Shown here: one piece after another, positions 17,330-26,876 of the stretch
Numbering within the stretch: the stretch's first letter is position 1
Layout: each line of letters starts with the position of its first letter
Origin: Roseivirga sp.
Lineage (GTDB): Bacteria; Bacteroidota; Bacteroidia; Cytophagales; Cyclobacteriaceae
Direction: 5' to 3'
DNA length: 64,000 nt
Assembly: GCA_021404565.1 (NCBI GenBank)
Contig: JAAWWF010000027.1
Span: 248,001-312,000, forward strand
Program-made: the position numbers and the translations under genes
The notes under the pieces: generated by a model
Told to the model about the DNA's origin: nothing
Seen by the model: only the letters and a program-made list of their open reading frames with translations
Database searches by the model: none

Positions 17330-18529
17330 ATGCTCGAGGGCAAGAAAATTATACTGGGAGTAACCGGGAGTATAGCAGCTTATAAGGCTGCTTTTTTCGT
17401 CAGGTTGTTAGTAAAAGAGGGTGCAGAAGTCAAAGTAATTATGACCAGGGCTTCCCATGATTTTATTACACCGACTACGCTCGCCACACTTTCCAAAAAC
17501 CCGGCACTATCAGCCTTTACTAAAAATGAGGCAGGTGAATGGAATAATCATGTAGACCTGGGCCTCTGGGCTGATCTGATGATTATTGCTCCGGCCAGTG
17601 CCAATACCCTCGGCAAAATGGCTAATGGTCTATGCGACAATCTTCTGTTAGCCACCTACCTCTCAGCACGTTGCCCGGTTTTCTTTGCTCCGGCCATGGA
17701 CCTGGACATGTACCAACACCCGGCCGTACTTCATAATATTGAGCGGCTCAAAAGCTTTGGCAATCATATGATTGAAGCTGAACATGGTGAGCTCGCCAGT
17801 GGGCTGGTTGGCACAGGTCGTATGGCCGAACCTGAGCAAATGGTGGCCAGGTTGAAAGATCATTTTACGGCTGCAAAGCCCCTCGCCAACAAGAGGGTAA
17901 TGATCACCGCAGGCCCTACCTACGAGGCCATTGACCCTGTACGGTTTATCGGCAACCATTCTACCGGAAAAATGGGTTTTGCCCTGGCTGAAGAAGCTGC
18001 CAGACGAGGTGCAAAAGTGACCCTGGTATCAGGTCCGACACACCTGAGTGTTAGTCACCCCAATATTGATTTGGTCAGAGTACAATCAGGTAGCGAAATG
18101 TATGAAGCCTGCCTGAAGGTAAACCATGAGTCCGATGTAAACATACTTGCTGCCGCAGTTGCGGACTATGCACCACGCAATGTAGCCACGCAAAAAATTA
18201 AGAAGAAAACTGCTGAGATGTCGATAGATTTGGTAAAGACTACCGACATAGCCAAAGAGTTGGGTGAGCGCAAGCACAATGGTCAAATCAACGTGGGCTT
18301 TGCATTGGAAACGAACTCGGAGCTAGACAATGCCAAAGAGAAGATCAGAAAAAAGAATTTTGATTTGATCGTGCTCAATTCTCTTAATGACAAAGGAGCA
18401 GGCTTTGGTCATGATACCAACAAGATTAGTATTATTGATAAAGAGAATAATATTCTTGATTTTGAGTTAAAGTCAAAGCAAGAAGTAGCGAAAGACATTA
18501 TCAATGCCATTCTGGAAAAAGTTCATTAA
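17330..18529 (+). CDS. coaBC: Bifunctional phosphopantothenoylcysteine decarboxylase / phosphopantothenate-cysteine ligase
   Basis: 399 residues, two steps of coenzyme A synthesis. N-terminal CoaC flavoprotein (~1-180): GSIAAYKAAFFVRLL, the histidine in NNHVDLG, PASANTLGKMANG, PAMDLDMY, and the flap LASGLVGTGRMAEPE. C-terminal CoaB (~185-399): ITAGPTYEAIDPVRFIGNHS, STGKMGFALAEEAARRGA, AAVADYAPRN, KIKKK, FALETN. The usual PAMN of the E. coli enzyme is PAMD here; I believe this is common in Bacteroidota, so it is not taken as a defect. Its 3' end overlaps the next gene by 26 bases. Confidence 0.94.
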   Translation: MLEGKKIILGVTGSIAAYKAAFFVRLLVKEGAEVKVIMTRASHDFITPTTLATLSKNPALSAFTKNEAGEWNNHVDLGLWADLMIIAPASANTLGKMANGLCDNLLLATYLSARCPVFFAPAMDLDMYQHPAVLHNIERLKSFGNHMIEAEHGELASGLVGTGRMAEPEQMVARLKDHFTAAKPLANKRVMITAGPTYEAIDPVRFIGNHSTGKMGFALAEEAARRGAKVTLVSGPTHLSVSHPNIDLVRVQSGSEMYEACLKVNHESDVNILAAAVADYAPRNVATQKIKKKTAEMSIDLVKTTDIAKELGERKHNGQINVGFALETNSELDNAKEKIRKKNFDLIVLNSLNDKGAGFGHDTNKISIIDKENNILDFELKSKQEVAKDIINAILEKVH

Positions 18530-19412
18530 CCATTTTTCTCTCCTTTTCCTCTTAAGTTCATTCACGCTCAGTGCACAGGAACTGAACTTTACGGTAAGCG
18601 TAAATGCCGATCAGGTGAACACTACCGAGCGGGGTATTTTCACCGAAATGGAAACGGCCTTTGAACGATTTCTCAATGAGCGCGTGTGGACGACAGATCG
18701 TTTTCAGAACAACGAAAAAATCAAGGGCAACATCATTATCACCATCCAGAATCAGCCCTCCATTGGTCAGTTCACAGCCAATGCTCAGATACAGCTGGTA
18801 AGACCTGTCTACAAAACTTCTCATGAGACCCTGCTGCTCAATTTTGCCGATCGGGACTGGGACTTCCAGTTTACCCTGGGTCAGCCCATGAACTTTAATG
18901 AGAACAATTTTCAGAGCAATCTCACCTCACTCCTGGCCTACTACGCCTTTATAGCCCTGGGAATGGACTATGACTCTTTTTCCCTGCTCGGAGGTGCCGC
19001 TTTTTACCAAAAGGCACTGAATGTGGTAAACAATGCCGGACAGGGAAATGGCTGGGGACAGTTTCAGAACAGAAGAAATCGCTACTGGCTGTTAGAAAAC
19101 CTTTCTATCAACAATCAGTATCAGCCGGTACGGGAAGCTATTTACACCTATCACCGCCAGGGACTTGATATTATGCGCGCAACGCCCGACAAGACCCGCA
19201 CGAATATATTGCAGGCACTCAAAGACATTCAGCAGGTGAATCGCACTCTGCCCAACGCCATTCTCATCATCTCCTTTTTAGATGCCAAAAGTGACGAGCT
19301 GCTGAATATTTTCTCCAATGGCCCTATGAATATCAGGCGCGAGGCCTACAACGAGCTTTTGAAACTTGACCCCACACGCAGGTCTAAATATCAGAAGATC
19401 GTGCAGAATTAG
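18504..19412 (+). CDS. DUF4835 family protein (PorD-like, type IX secretion-associated)
   Basis: 302 residues. The start lies inside coaBC; the first residues MPFWKKFINHFSLLFLLSSFTLSA form a signal peptide, followed by QELNFTVSVNADQVNTTERG, typical of DUF4835. Further family features: FLNERVWTTDRF, IKGNIIITIQ, YKTSHETLLLNFADRDWDFQF, YYAFIALGMDYDSFS, GGAAFYQKAL. I recall this family being named PorD for a link to type IX secretion in Bacteroidota; treat that as provisional. Predicted periplasmic. Position after coaBC and before recN is conserved in the phylum. Confidence 0.85.
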   Translation: MPFWKKFINHFSLLFLLSSFTLSAQELNFTVSVNADQVNTTERGIFTEMETAFERFLNERVWTTDRFQNNEKIKGNIIITIQNQPSIGQFTANAQIQLVRPVYKTSHETLLLNFADRDWDFQFTLGQPMNFNENNFQSNLTSLLAYYAFIALGMDYDSFSLLGGAAFYQKALNVVNNAGQGNGWGQFQNRRNRYWLLENLSINNQYQPVREAIYTYHRQGLDIMRATPDKTRTNILQALKDIQQVNRTLPNAILIISFLDAKSDELLNIFSNGPMNIRREAYNELLKLDPTRRSKYQKIVQN

Positions 19413-19506
19413 TTCCTCCTATACTGGTGTAACAGGTAATTGGTGAATCGGTAGAAAGATGAAGACAGGTTCCCGATATTTCTCTGCAAAATTCCTCCCT
19501 TATTAA

Positions 19507-19514
19507 TACATTTG
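19507..19514 (+). promoter_or_regulatory. -7 element in front of recN
   Basis: TACATTTG, a perfect TAnnTTTG box, ends 4 bases before the recN ATG at 19519. With the 106-base gap after the previous gene, this suggests recN has its own promoter and an extremely short leader. No clear -33 was found. Confidence 0.4.
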
Positions 19515-19518
19515 CTGC

Positions 19519-21171
19519 ATGCTCCAGCAGCTTAGCATTTCTAATTACGCGCTCATCAAAGAGCTTTCCATCTCCCCTGATCAGGGGCTTAATATTGTAA
19601 CCGGTGAAACCGGTGCGGGTAAGTCCATTATGCTGGGAGCCTTAGGCCTCTTGCTGGGCAAAAGGGCTGATACCAAAGTGTTGTTTGATAATAGCCGCAA
19701 ATGTGTAATTGAAGGCATATTTGATGTTTCCGAGTATAGACTCAAAGCTCTCTTCGATGAATTTGATGTGGACTACGATACTGAGTGTATTCTGAGAAGA
19801 GAGATCAGCAGTAGTGGTAAGTCGAGGGCATTCGTCAACGATGGTGTAGTAAACCTGGACTTTCTGAAGCAATTGGGAGCGTCCCTGATGGACATACATT
19901 CTCAACACGATACACTACTACTGGGTACCAATACTTTTCAACTGAACCTGATTGATGCCTTTGCTCAAAACGCTGACCTGAAAGATTCCTATGCTCTCCA
20001 GTATCAGGCTTATCAGGAAAAGAAAAGCATTCATGAGCAGCTGGTACATGAGTCAGCCGAGCTACGGAAAGAGGCTGATTATAACCAGTTTTTGTTTGAT
20101 GAACTTGAAAAGGGAAACTTTCAGGCCGGAGAGCAGGAAGAGATGGAGGAAGACCTGGCCAAGCTTGAAAATGCCGAAGAAATAAAGACACGGCTTAACG
20201 AGGCTCTGGCCATTGCCGATCAATCTGAATTCAATATCAACAATTTTGTACTGGACCTGAAAAACTCACTCAATCAGATCAGCAGCTTCAGCAGCAACTA
20301 CGAGAGCCTCAGAGACCGCGTGGAAAGTGTACTGATTGAGCTTAAAGACATTACTGGAGAGCTTGAACAGGAAGAGGGAAATGTAGAATATGACCCAACA
20401 CGTACCGAAGCGGTGCAGGAAAGGCTGAGTCTGCTGTATAAGCTACAGCAGAAACATCAGGTGACTGATATAGACGCCTTGCGCAAAATCCAGGAAGCGT
20501 TGAGTGATGAGGTACTTCGTGTAGAAAATCTGGATGAAGCCATTGAGGCAGCTGATGCTGCACAGATGAAGGCCCTCACAAAGCTCAATAAACTGGGCGA
20601 TCAGCTTTCAACCTCCAGAAAGAAGATTTTCAAAGACTTTCAGGCACAAATACAAGAGCTGCTGGCCGGCCTGGGTATGCCCAATGCCCGATTGGCCATA
20701 GATCATAAAAATCAGGACCCCGGCCCAAATGGAAAAGACCATATCAATCTGCTTTTTTCAGCCAATAAGGGAGTTGCCCCACAAGCCCTGAAAACCGCAG
20801 CCTCAGGCGGTGAATTTTCCAGGCTGATGTTTGCAGTGAAGTATATACTGGCAGATAAAACGGCCCTGCCCACCATTGTATTCGATGAAATAGATGCTGG
20901 TATTTCCGGAGAAGTGGCCATACAAATGGCCCAGATGATGACGGTAATGGCCGGCAATCACCAGGTAATGACCATTACCCACCTTCCACAGATAGCCGCC
21001 AAAGGAAGCTCGCATTATTTTGTCTTTAAAGACGATGCCGGTGAGTCTACAGCCAGTGGTATACGTAAGCTCAGTGAAGAGGAACGTCTGCTGGAAATCG
21101 CACAAATGATAGGAGGGAAAAGTCCGTCAGAAAAAACTATTGAAAGCGCTAAAGAGTTATTGACCTTATGA
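19519..21171 (+). CDS. recN: DNA repair protein RecN
   Basis: 550 residues, SMC-like ATPase used in double-strand break repair. Walker A GETGAGKSIMLGALGLLLGKRAD near residues 32-39, the Q-loop region MDIHSQHD, two long coiled-coil arms (~150-370), signature AASGGEFSRLMFAVK, Walker B PTIVFDEIDAGISGE, and the switch histidine in MTITHLPQIAAKG. Full length for the family. Overlaps the next gene by 4 bases (ATGA), so the small membrane protein is probably co-translated. Confidence 0.96.
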   Translation: MLQQLSISNYALIKELSISPDQGLNIVTGETGAGKSIMLGALGLLLGKRADTKVLFDNSRKCVIEGIFDVSEYRLKALFDEFDVDYDTECILRREISSSGKSRAFVNDGVVNLDFLKQLGASLMDIHSQHDTLLLGTNTFQLNLIDAFAQNADLKDSYALQYQAYQEKKSIHEQLVHESAELRKEADYNQFLFDELEKGNFQAGEQEEMEEDLAKLENAEEIKTRLNEALAIADQSEFNINNFVLDLKNSLNQISSFSSNYESLRDRVESVLIELKDITGELEQEEGNVEYDPTRTEAVQERLSLLYKLQQKHQVTDIDALRKIQEALSDEVLRVENLDEAIEAADAAQMKALTKLNKLGDQLSTSRKKIFKDFQAQIQELLAGLGMPNARLAIDHKNQDPGPNGKDHINLLFSANKGVAPQALKTAASGGEFSRLMFAVKYILADKTALPTIVFDEIDAGISGEVAIQMAQMMTVMAGNHQVMTITHLPQIAAKGSSHYFVFKDDAGESTASGIRKLSEEERLLEIAQMIGGKSPSEKTIESAKELLTL

Positions 21172-21806
21172 AGTGGTTTCTCAGAGCTCCCCATTGGAAA
21201 ATCTTCCTGATCCAGTTATCACCCGCTTTGATAGCACCATTTATCATATTCCTGTTTTTTCTCTTTTCAGATTTCAACCAGCCTGAACCGGCCGATTTCA
21301 GCATTCTAATACTGATACCGCTACTCATCATTGGCATGATCGCTTTTCAGCTTAGCTACTATTGGAGCATCGGTAATAAGTTACAGCCGCTTTTACCGGA
21401 GGGAGTACCGATGAACCCTAAGTACTTCAATTTGGCACTGGCGGTTCCCCTGGCCGGTGTGGTAATCATTATGATGGCCGTGGCCGTTACCATCCTTACA
21501 GCCGATGAAAACTTTATGGAGCCAGAACCCTTCTTTGGTCTTTCTTTTGTTTTCATCATCTTTTACATGCTTTTCGCTCTTTTGGCCATGCTTTCGGGGT
21601 TTTATCAAATCTACTTTCTGGCCAAACTGGTCAAAACCCTTGAACTTCAAAGAGAGGTGCGTTTTGAGGAGTACCTACTGGAATGCGTACTTTTTTGGTT
21701 CTACATTGTTGGTATCTGGTTTATTCAGCCTAAGCTCAATGCCTTTATAGAGCAAATGGAAAATCCACCGGCCGGCCCTCCTTTAACAATGAAAAGTGGA
21801 AATTAG
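21168..21806 (+). CDS. Integral membrane protein of unknown function
   Basis: 212 residues, about five membrane segments: FLIQLSPALIAPFIIFLFFLF, ILILIPLLIIGMIAFQLSYY, LALAVPLAGVVIIMMAVAVT, LSFVFIIFYMLFALLAMLSG, LECVLFWFYIVGIWFI. It ends with a proline/glycine-rich tail. No known family was recognised. Start codon overlaps the recN stop, which suggests translation coupling with recN. Confidence 0.7.
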   Translation: MKWFLRAPHWKIFLIQLSPALIAPFIIFLFFLFSDFNQPEPADFSILILIPLLIIGMIAFQLSYYWSIGNKLQPLLPEGVPMNPKYFNLALAVPLAGVVIIMMAVAVTILTADENFMEPEPFFGLSFVFIIFYMLFALLAMLSGFYQIYFLAKLVKTLELQREVRFEEYLLECVLFWFYIVGIWFIQPKLNAFIEQMENPPAGPPLTMKSGN

Positions 21807-21973
21807 TGTTTGTTCCACGGAAGGCTTACCTACCAAACAGACAAGTCTCTCAAAAACTGGAAGTATAAGCTCTATTGACCAACTTAAAAATCGAAAATTG
21901 CATGATTTAGATAGACTCAATAACGACAGGTTATTTTCATGAAAAAGTCTTATTTCTCACTACTTAAATAAAA

Positions 21974-22005
21974 TTTGACTTTCAAAGTTTCTGACCGTAA
22001 CTTTA
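21974..22005 (+). promoter_or_regulatory. Promoter of the AT-rich two-gene islet
   Basis: TTTG at 21974-21977, exactly 20 bases of spacer, then TAACTTTA at 21998-22005 (one off TAnnTTTG). It would give a leader of about 20 bases before the ATG at 22031. Confidence 0.6.
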
Positions 22006-22030
22006 GAATTCTCAAAAATTAACAATACGT

Positions 22031-22369
22031 ATGTCCGATAATGATAACTCTGATGATCTAATCGTGAATAAGAAGGTCGTTTTTAGTGTTAAGGACTTGC
22101 TGAACTACAGTTTATTCTTAATTGGACTGGCCACTTCTATAGCCTTTGTACTTGGACTTAACAAGGATGTAAACGAATTGTCTGAACTTCTTAAAACACA
22201 GAATAATAAGTTAGACGGTATTCAGGAGTCCATCGGTAAGTTAGAAAAAGAGCTTGGTGAAAAGATACAGGATAACATATCCTCTGTAAATGATGATCTG
22301 CAAGAGTTGAAGGAGGATTATAAATATGTAAAAGGTCAACTTCAAGCAAAAGGCCATATAGGTCCATAA
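22031..22369 (+). CDS. Small membrane-anchored coiled-coil protein, unknown
   Basis: 112 residues. Cytoplasmic-looking start (MSDNDNSDDLIVNKK), one membrane helix (LLNYSLFLIGLATSIAFVLGL), then a heptad-rich part with repeated I/L spacing (LSELLKTQNNKLDGIQESIGKLEKELGEKI) predicted to form a coiled coil. No family recognised. Codon use is more AT-rich than the flanking genes. Ends 2 bases before the next gene; the two are almost certainly one operon. Confidence 0.65.
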   Translation: MSDNDNSDDLIVNKKVVFSVKDLLNYSLFLIGLATSIAFVLGLNKDVNELSELLKTQNNKLDGIQESIGKLEKELGEKIQDNISSVNDDLQELKEDYKYVKGQLQAKGHIGP

Positions 22370-22371
22370 AC

Positions 22372-23169
22372 ATGAAAAGCGCGGCACTACCGCTTTTAGG
22401 TCTCATAATACTCTTAGCTTCAACGACCTATGTTAAAAGTCGATTTAATCAATTATTTAAGGATTTTTCTAACCATCAAAATAAACTACAATCGACAATA
22501 TCCCAACTTGATTCCCTTGACTCTCAATTACTAATTCCTACCTACCTTCCCAAAGATGATTCTCTCAAATTGAATTTTGATGCCGATGCTAAAGAAACTC
22601 CTAATGACGCCAGACCTTATCTAGAATCACACGATTCTATTGGGGTAAAACGTGAGTCAGAGCCAATTTTGCCTTCCGGAATTAGCCCAAGAAAAGGTAG
22701 TGATCTTAAGTCAATCAAGGCCATCCCTCATCCTAGGTCTGTTCAGATGCCTGCTATCGAATTAAGCACCAAGAAAATTGACTTTTTTTTAATGTATGGA
22801 AACGAGTTTCTTATCTCTACCGAGACCAGGCGACTCTTTAATTCGGATACCTTAATACGACATCTTGATAAAAGAAGCTTTAGGAAACTGAATAAAAAAA
22901 AGAATGGCATGATGCTAGGCATTGACTTACCTGAGCAGTCTGTCACCCCTAATACATCCCTTTATTTCTTTTTCAATAAAGACACTATCAAAACAGAGTT
23001 TAATAACAAGAAGAACGGACCTATGACAAATGACCAAAGACTCTATAATTATGATATCAAATTTGAAAACCAGTTTATCTTTGAAGATGGTTCGTATGAG
23101 GTCCATGTTTACCTCGGTAACGCAAAAATTCCCTACAAATTTCTATTCCAATTAAAGGTTTATCGTTAG
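22372..23169 (+). CDS. Hypothetical protein with N-terminal membrane helix, partner of the preceding gene
   Basis: 265 residues. One N-terminal hydrophobic segment (LPLLGLIILLASTTYV) then a region rich in S, K and D (~30-130), and a C-terminal folded part (~135-265) with alternating strands: FFLMYGNEFLIS, TSLYFFFNKDTIKTEF, EDGSYEVHVYLGNAKIPYKF. The last resembles an immunoglobulin-like beta sandwich, but this is only impression. AT-rich like its partner, and the intergenic sequence on both sides is also AT-rich; this may be an acquired islet. No recognised function. Confidence 0.65.
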   Translation: MKSAALPLLGLIILLASTTYVKSRFNQLFKDFSNHQNKLQSTISQLDSLDSQLLIPTYLPKDDSLKLNFDADAKETPNDARPYLESHDSIGVKRESEPILPSGISPRKGSDLKSIKAIPHPRSVQMPAIELSTKKIDFFLMYGNEFLISTETRRLFNSDTLIRHLDKRSFRKLNKKKNGMMLGIDLPEQSVTPNTSLYFFFNKDTIKTEFNNKKNGPMTNDQRLYNYDIKFENQFIFEDGSYEVHVYLGNAKIPYKFLFQLKVYR

Positions 23170-23380
23170 CTAAAGACCGTTTTTTGATTACTTATCCAAA
23201 ACCCAACCAAAGAACTGCAAATCAAATTTACCAAACACTATAGAATAGGCGGCAATTAGTTTCCTCATCGATAAGACTAAATATAGAAATCATATTACCC
23301 TGAAGTTCGAATGATAGATAAAGGCACAAATATTGTGTCTTACAAAACCATAATAACTCTTTCAAAAAATCAACTTAACT

Positions 23381-24406
23381 CTAAATCCCCCCACAATGCT
23401 GCTCGTACAAAGCCCGGCCTTCATTCTCAAAGGCATCTACTGAGGCCTTTAACTTTGGACAGGCTTCCCCGGCTCTGTTGAGCTTGATCAGGGTAGCTCC
23501 CCAGTAATAGTCGAGCTTGGGAATGCTCTCATCATAGAGCCCCGCCTGCTCGAAGTTTCTCAGCGCATCATCAAACTTATCGGTCATAAAGTAAAAGATG
23601 CCCTTGTTGCGATACGCCCAGCCATTCTGAGGATCACCTTTGATACCCAGATTGATGTCTTTCTCTGCCTGTTCCAACTGATCGGTCATCAGGTGAATAT
23701 AACCACGGTTGTTGTTGAAATAGGGGTTGTTGATTTCCAATTCAAGGGCCTTGTTTACTTCAATCAGGGCTTCATCATAATTACCCTTATCAGTGGCGAT
23801 CAGCGCCCTGGTATTGTAGATATTGGCCAGAGACGGGTCTAGTTTTTCGGCATCATCCAGAAACCTGTTCGCCTGATCATAATAGCCAAACAAGTAATAG
23901 GCACTGGCTTTGTTTATAACGGCTTCTACATTCGAAGAATCCTTATCCAACGATTTGTCAAAAGCATTAATAGCCCGTTTATAGTCCTTTTTAGCAATAA
24001 AATTTAAGCCGGCATTGAAGTCTACCCAGGCCGAATCAGGATAAGCCTCTCCCAAAAAGAGCAGGTCTTTAAGCGCATCGTCATACAGGCCTGTAGCATA
24101 GTAGGCATCAGCTCTGTTTCGCCAGGCATCCATGTAGTAGGCATCTACTTCCTTGATGGCCTTCGTATAGTCTACAATAGCTTCCGTGTACTTTTTATCT
24201 TTGTAATAGGCCACTCCCCTGTTATTGAAAGCCTCTTTCATTTTAGGATTCTTCTGCAGCGCTTCGGTGTAGAGCCTGGTCGCCTCCTTGAAGTTGCCTT
24301 CGGCCAGGGAATTGTTCCCCATTAAAAAAAACCGACCGGCCTTGTCTTCATTACTTTCACAGGCAAACAGAAGGAGTATAAAGAGACTGAGAATTCCGTG
24401 CTTCAT
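23381..24406 (-). CDS. TPR-repeat lipoprotein
   Basis: 341 residues from the start at 24406, which gives the lipoprotein signal MKHGILSLFILLLFAC with the cysteine at 16; the longer frame to 24463 lacks a signal and is less likely. The mature protein is a run of tetratricopeptide repeats, ~8 or more: GNFKEATRLYTEALQKNP, KYTEAIVDYTKAIKE, LYDDALKDLLFLGEAYPD, DYKRAINAFDKSLDKD, YYDQANRFLDDAEKLDP, NYDEALIEVNKALEL. Likely periplasm-facing and used for protein contacts. Single gene on the minus strand. Confidence 0.85.
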   Translation of the reverse strand: MKHGILSLFILLLFACESNEDKAGRFFLMGNNSLAEGNFKEATRLYTEALQKNPKMKEAFNNRGVAYYKDKKYTEAIVDYTKAIKEVDAYYMDAWRNRADAYYATGLYDDALKDLLFLGEAYPDSAWVDFNAGLNFIAKKDYKRAINAFDKSLDKDSSNVEAVINKASAYYLFGYYDQANRFLDDAEKLDPSLANIYNTRALIATDKGNYDEALIEVNKALELEINNPYFNNNRGYIHLMTDQLEQAEKDINLGIKGDPQNGWAYRNKGIFYFMTDKFDDALRNFEQAGLYDESIPKLDYYWGATLIKLNRAGEACPKLKASVDAFENEGRALYEQHCGGI

Positions 24407-24508
24407 ATTTTCAATATTAAACCTGACCAGGGCATGGCAAAAATAGCCGTCAAACTTATTCAAACCTAAGACTTTTCATCCCGAAAAAGAACTGACTAAC
24501 TTAGATCC

Positions 24509-24883
24509 ATGTCAAAACCTTTTTCCATCAGGGCGCGCATCCGCAGCTTTAAATATGCCTTTCGGGGTATCTGGCTTTTGATCAGGGAAGAGCACAATTT
24601 CAGAATTCATATGGCGGCTACAGCGATCGTCATCTTTCTGGGTTTCTATTTAAAAGTAACCGCAACTGAGTGGCGCTGGCTTATATTTTGTATTGGTATG
24701 GTAATCACGGCTGAGGGTTTTAACTCAGCCATAGAGAAGCTGACAGATCTGAAACAACCAGAACACGACCCCAAGGCAGGAAAGATCAAAGACATAGCAG
24801 CTGGTACTGTCTTGCTTACGGCTCTGACGACAATCATTATAGCCGTTATGATCTTCGGGCCTTATATACAGGACCGGTTTTAG
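24509..24883 (+). CDS. dgkA: Diacylglycerol/undecaprenol kinase family protein
   Basis: 124 residues, usual size for the small integral-membrane kinases. Three membrane segments (AATAIVIFLGFYLKV, WLIFCIGMVITAEGF, GTVLLTALTTIIIAVMIFGPYI). The catalytic motif AEGFNSAIEKLTDL carries E69, N72 and E76, the residues expected from E. coli DgkA. N-terminal FKYAFRGIWLLIREEHNFRIH is the amphipathic and nucleotide-side region. Whether the lipid substrate is diacylglycerol or undecaprenol cannot be told. Confidence 0.88.
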   Translation: MSKPFSIRARIRSFKYAFRGIWLLIREEHNFRIHMAATAIVIFLGFYLKVTATEWRWLIFCIGMVITAEGFNSAIEKLTDLKQPEHDPKAGKIKDIAAGTVLLTALTTIIIAVMIFGPYIQDRF

Positions 24884-24962
24884 TCTGGCAGCTTTGCCGG
24901 AGAATTTCGATATTTAGAACAAGAATGTCATTTGACAGTTAACCTTCAGCCCAAACGACAGC

Positions 24963-25385
24963 ATGGCAAAAGCAAAAAATAAAACCACCGAAAACGAGGC
25001 GAGTGTAGATGACTTTTTGAATGCGATTCCGGACGAGACCAAAAGGGCCGACTGCCTGAGGATAAGGGCCATCATGGAGGAGATCAGTGGTGAAGTCCCT
25101 AAAATGTGGGGTACCTCTATCGTGGGTTTTGGCAATTACCATTACAAGTATGAAAGCGGACGCGAAGGTGATTTTATGAAGGTGGGCTTCTCACCCAGAG
25201 CACAAAATGTGACCCTGTACATCATGCCGGGCTTCGGCCGTTATGAAGACCTGATGGCCAAGCTGGGCAAGCATAAAATCGGTAAGTCATGCCTCTATGT
25301 GAAAAAGCTGGCGGATGTAGATGAAGGAGTGTTAAAAGAGCTGATTGTGGAGTCTTATGCATATATGACTAATAAATATGGCTAA
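24963..25385 (+). CDS. DUF1801 (YdhG-like) domain protein
   Basis: 140 residues. Matches the DUF1801 pattern: VDDFLNAIPDETKRADCLRIRAIM at the N-terminus, then SGEVPKMWGTSIVGFGNYHYKY, VGFSPRAQNVTLYIMPGF, and YEDLMAKLGKHKIGKSCLYVKKLADV. Cytoplasmic, with no membrane segment. The biochemical function is not established for the family. The 248 bases after it hold two short palindromes (25397-25410 and 25428-25443) but no gene. Confidence 0.85.
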   Translation: MAKAKNKTTENEASVDDFLNAIPDETKRADCLRIRAIMEEISGEVPKMWGTSIVGFGNYHYKYESGREGDFMKVGFSPRAQNVTLYIMPGFGRYEDLMAKLGKHKIGKSCLYVKKLADVDEGVLKELIVESYAYMTNKYG

Positions 25386-25633
25386 GCGGATGATCAGTTG
25401 ACTAATCAACATCACTCTTGACTTGGTATACCCATCAGGGTATGCAGCGTTCTCTCATTGAAAACATGATTTAATAAAGACAAGCACAAGATCTGATAAA
25501 ACACCGTTCAATATTTTAAAACAGCTTTTCGCACATACTCTCATTGTCCTCTCTTTTTTCTATTATATTTTGCTTTTGATGCTTACATCTTAGTCATTCA
25601 ATGGACTAACCGACATAGTTCAAGCAAAGTAAC

Positions 25634-26833
25634 ATGCACGTAAAAAAATCAGCTCTCTTATTAGGATTATGTATCATCTCCTTGTCGCTTAGTGCGCGAC
25701 AGAACCCCAAAAGCTATATTGTTCTAAGCCAATCTGACACGATAAATGGTCTGGTAAAACATAAGCCCGCCAATGGTAAAGAAGTGTATTTGCACACCTC
25801 AAAAGGAAAGACACTCTACACGCCCAATACTGTGTTAGGCTTCCGAACACCTTCAGGAAGGGAGTATATCTCATTAAACCTGTCGGGCATAGATGGCTTT
25901 GATGGAAACTCGTTTGTCGAAAAACTGGTCATAGGTCAAAAAATGTCCTTGTATAAAACCCGGGAGGGTTTTGTAATAGAAAAAGAAGGAAAACTGACCT
26001 ATCTCTCAAAAGGTCTCGAAAAAGAGGACATCAAAACCTTAGTCAATAACTTTAGAAAAGTCGCAGAACTTACAGGAGACTGTAGCAAGCCACTTCTAGG
26101 ACATAAAAGGTTCAGACTTAATATCAACACCATGACCCGCATTGTTTCGGATTACAATGGTTGTATGAACTCCAGTTACAATATCTTTGGTTTTATCCCT
26201 GAGCTTTTTTCAAAAGGGAGCATTGCCATTGATTTCACCGCAGGCATGAATATCTCAAAGCTCAGTTTCAATGGAGATTTGAATAAGTTTCGTTTTACAA
26301 GAAACTCCGATTTCGATATGACGCTTGCTCCACTGATAGGTGTTGAACTTAGGTCAAGATCTGCCAGATTAGGTAATAGTGTGGGTTTTATAGCGGGCAT
26401 GAGCCTGAATAGAGCTTCTTACGGCAGCCGGGCGACCTGGGAGCCACCCGGTTTCTTCGAAGAAAACACTATCGATATCGAAGTGTGGAATGCCAGAGTT
26501 CTGATAGGCTTTACTTATGCACTTGGCATCAGCTCCAAAAAGTTATTTACTCTGAATGCTGGCTTATCTTTTGATCAGGGGTTAGGACTGAAAGCACAAT
26601 CAACAAGGTACACCAGAACGGAACTTTCACCGACCGTTGTAGATGAAAATACAGAAATCAACGACTCCCCTTTTGAGACTGCCAGTGGCGCAGGAATCTG
26701 GGCTGAGTTCGGCATAAAAAAACCAATTTCAAAACACCTTCCTTTCGGGGTATTTATTAGATACAATCAGTCTGAAGGTATACTCAATGCGACAACGCGT
26801 CTGAATGACTTTCAAATTGTACTTAAGTTCTGA
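25634..26833 (+). CDS. Putative outer-membrane beta-barrel protein
   Basis: 399 residues. Signal peptide MHVKKSALLLGLCIISLSLSA. Residues ~25-130 contain a small beta domain (YIVLSQSDTINGLVKHKP, VYLHTSKGKTLYTPNTV) seen in other Bacteroidota exported proteins. The C-terminal half alternates hydrophobic and polar residues in strands of ~10 (IAIDFTAGMNISKLSF, MTLAPLIGVELRSRSAR, VGFIAGMSLNRASYG, ARVLIGFTYALGIS, AGIWAEFGIKKPI, FGVFIRYNQSEGI) and ends in phenylalanine (FQIVLKF), the mark of a barrel recognised by BamA. Function unknown. Confidence 0.72.
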   Translation: MHVKKSALLLGLCIISLSLSARQNPKSYIVLSQSDTINGLVKHKPANGKEVYLHTSKGKTLYTPNTVLGFRTPSGREYISLNLSGIDGFDGNSFVEKLVIGQKMSLYKTREGFVIEKEGKLTYLSKGLEKEDIKTLVNNFRKVAELTGDCSKPLLGHKRFRLNINTMTRIVSDYNGCMNSSYNIFGFIPELFSKGSIAIDFTAGMNISKLSFNGDLNKFRFTRNSDFDMTLAPLIGVELRSRSARLGNSVGFIAGMSLNRASYGSRATWEPPGFFEENTIDIEVWNARVLIGFTYALGISSKKLFTLNAGLSFDQGLGLKAQSTRYTRTELSPTVVDENTEINDSPFETASGAGIWAEFGIKKPISKHLPFGVFIRYNQSEGILNATTRLNDFQIVLKF

Positions 26834-26876
26834 TGGAAGGTTTAGCAAACAGTAAAAATCAAACCCCAGGTTCGAT

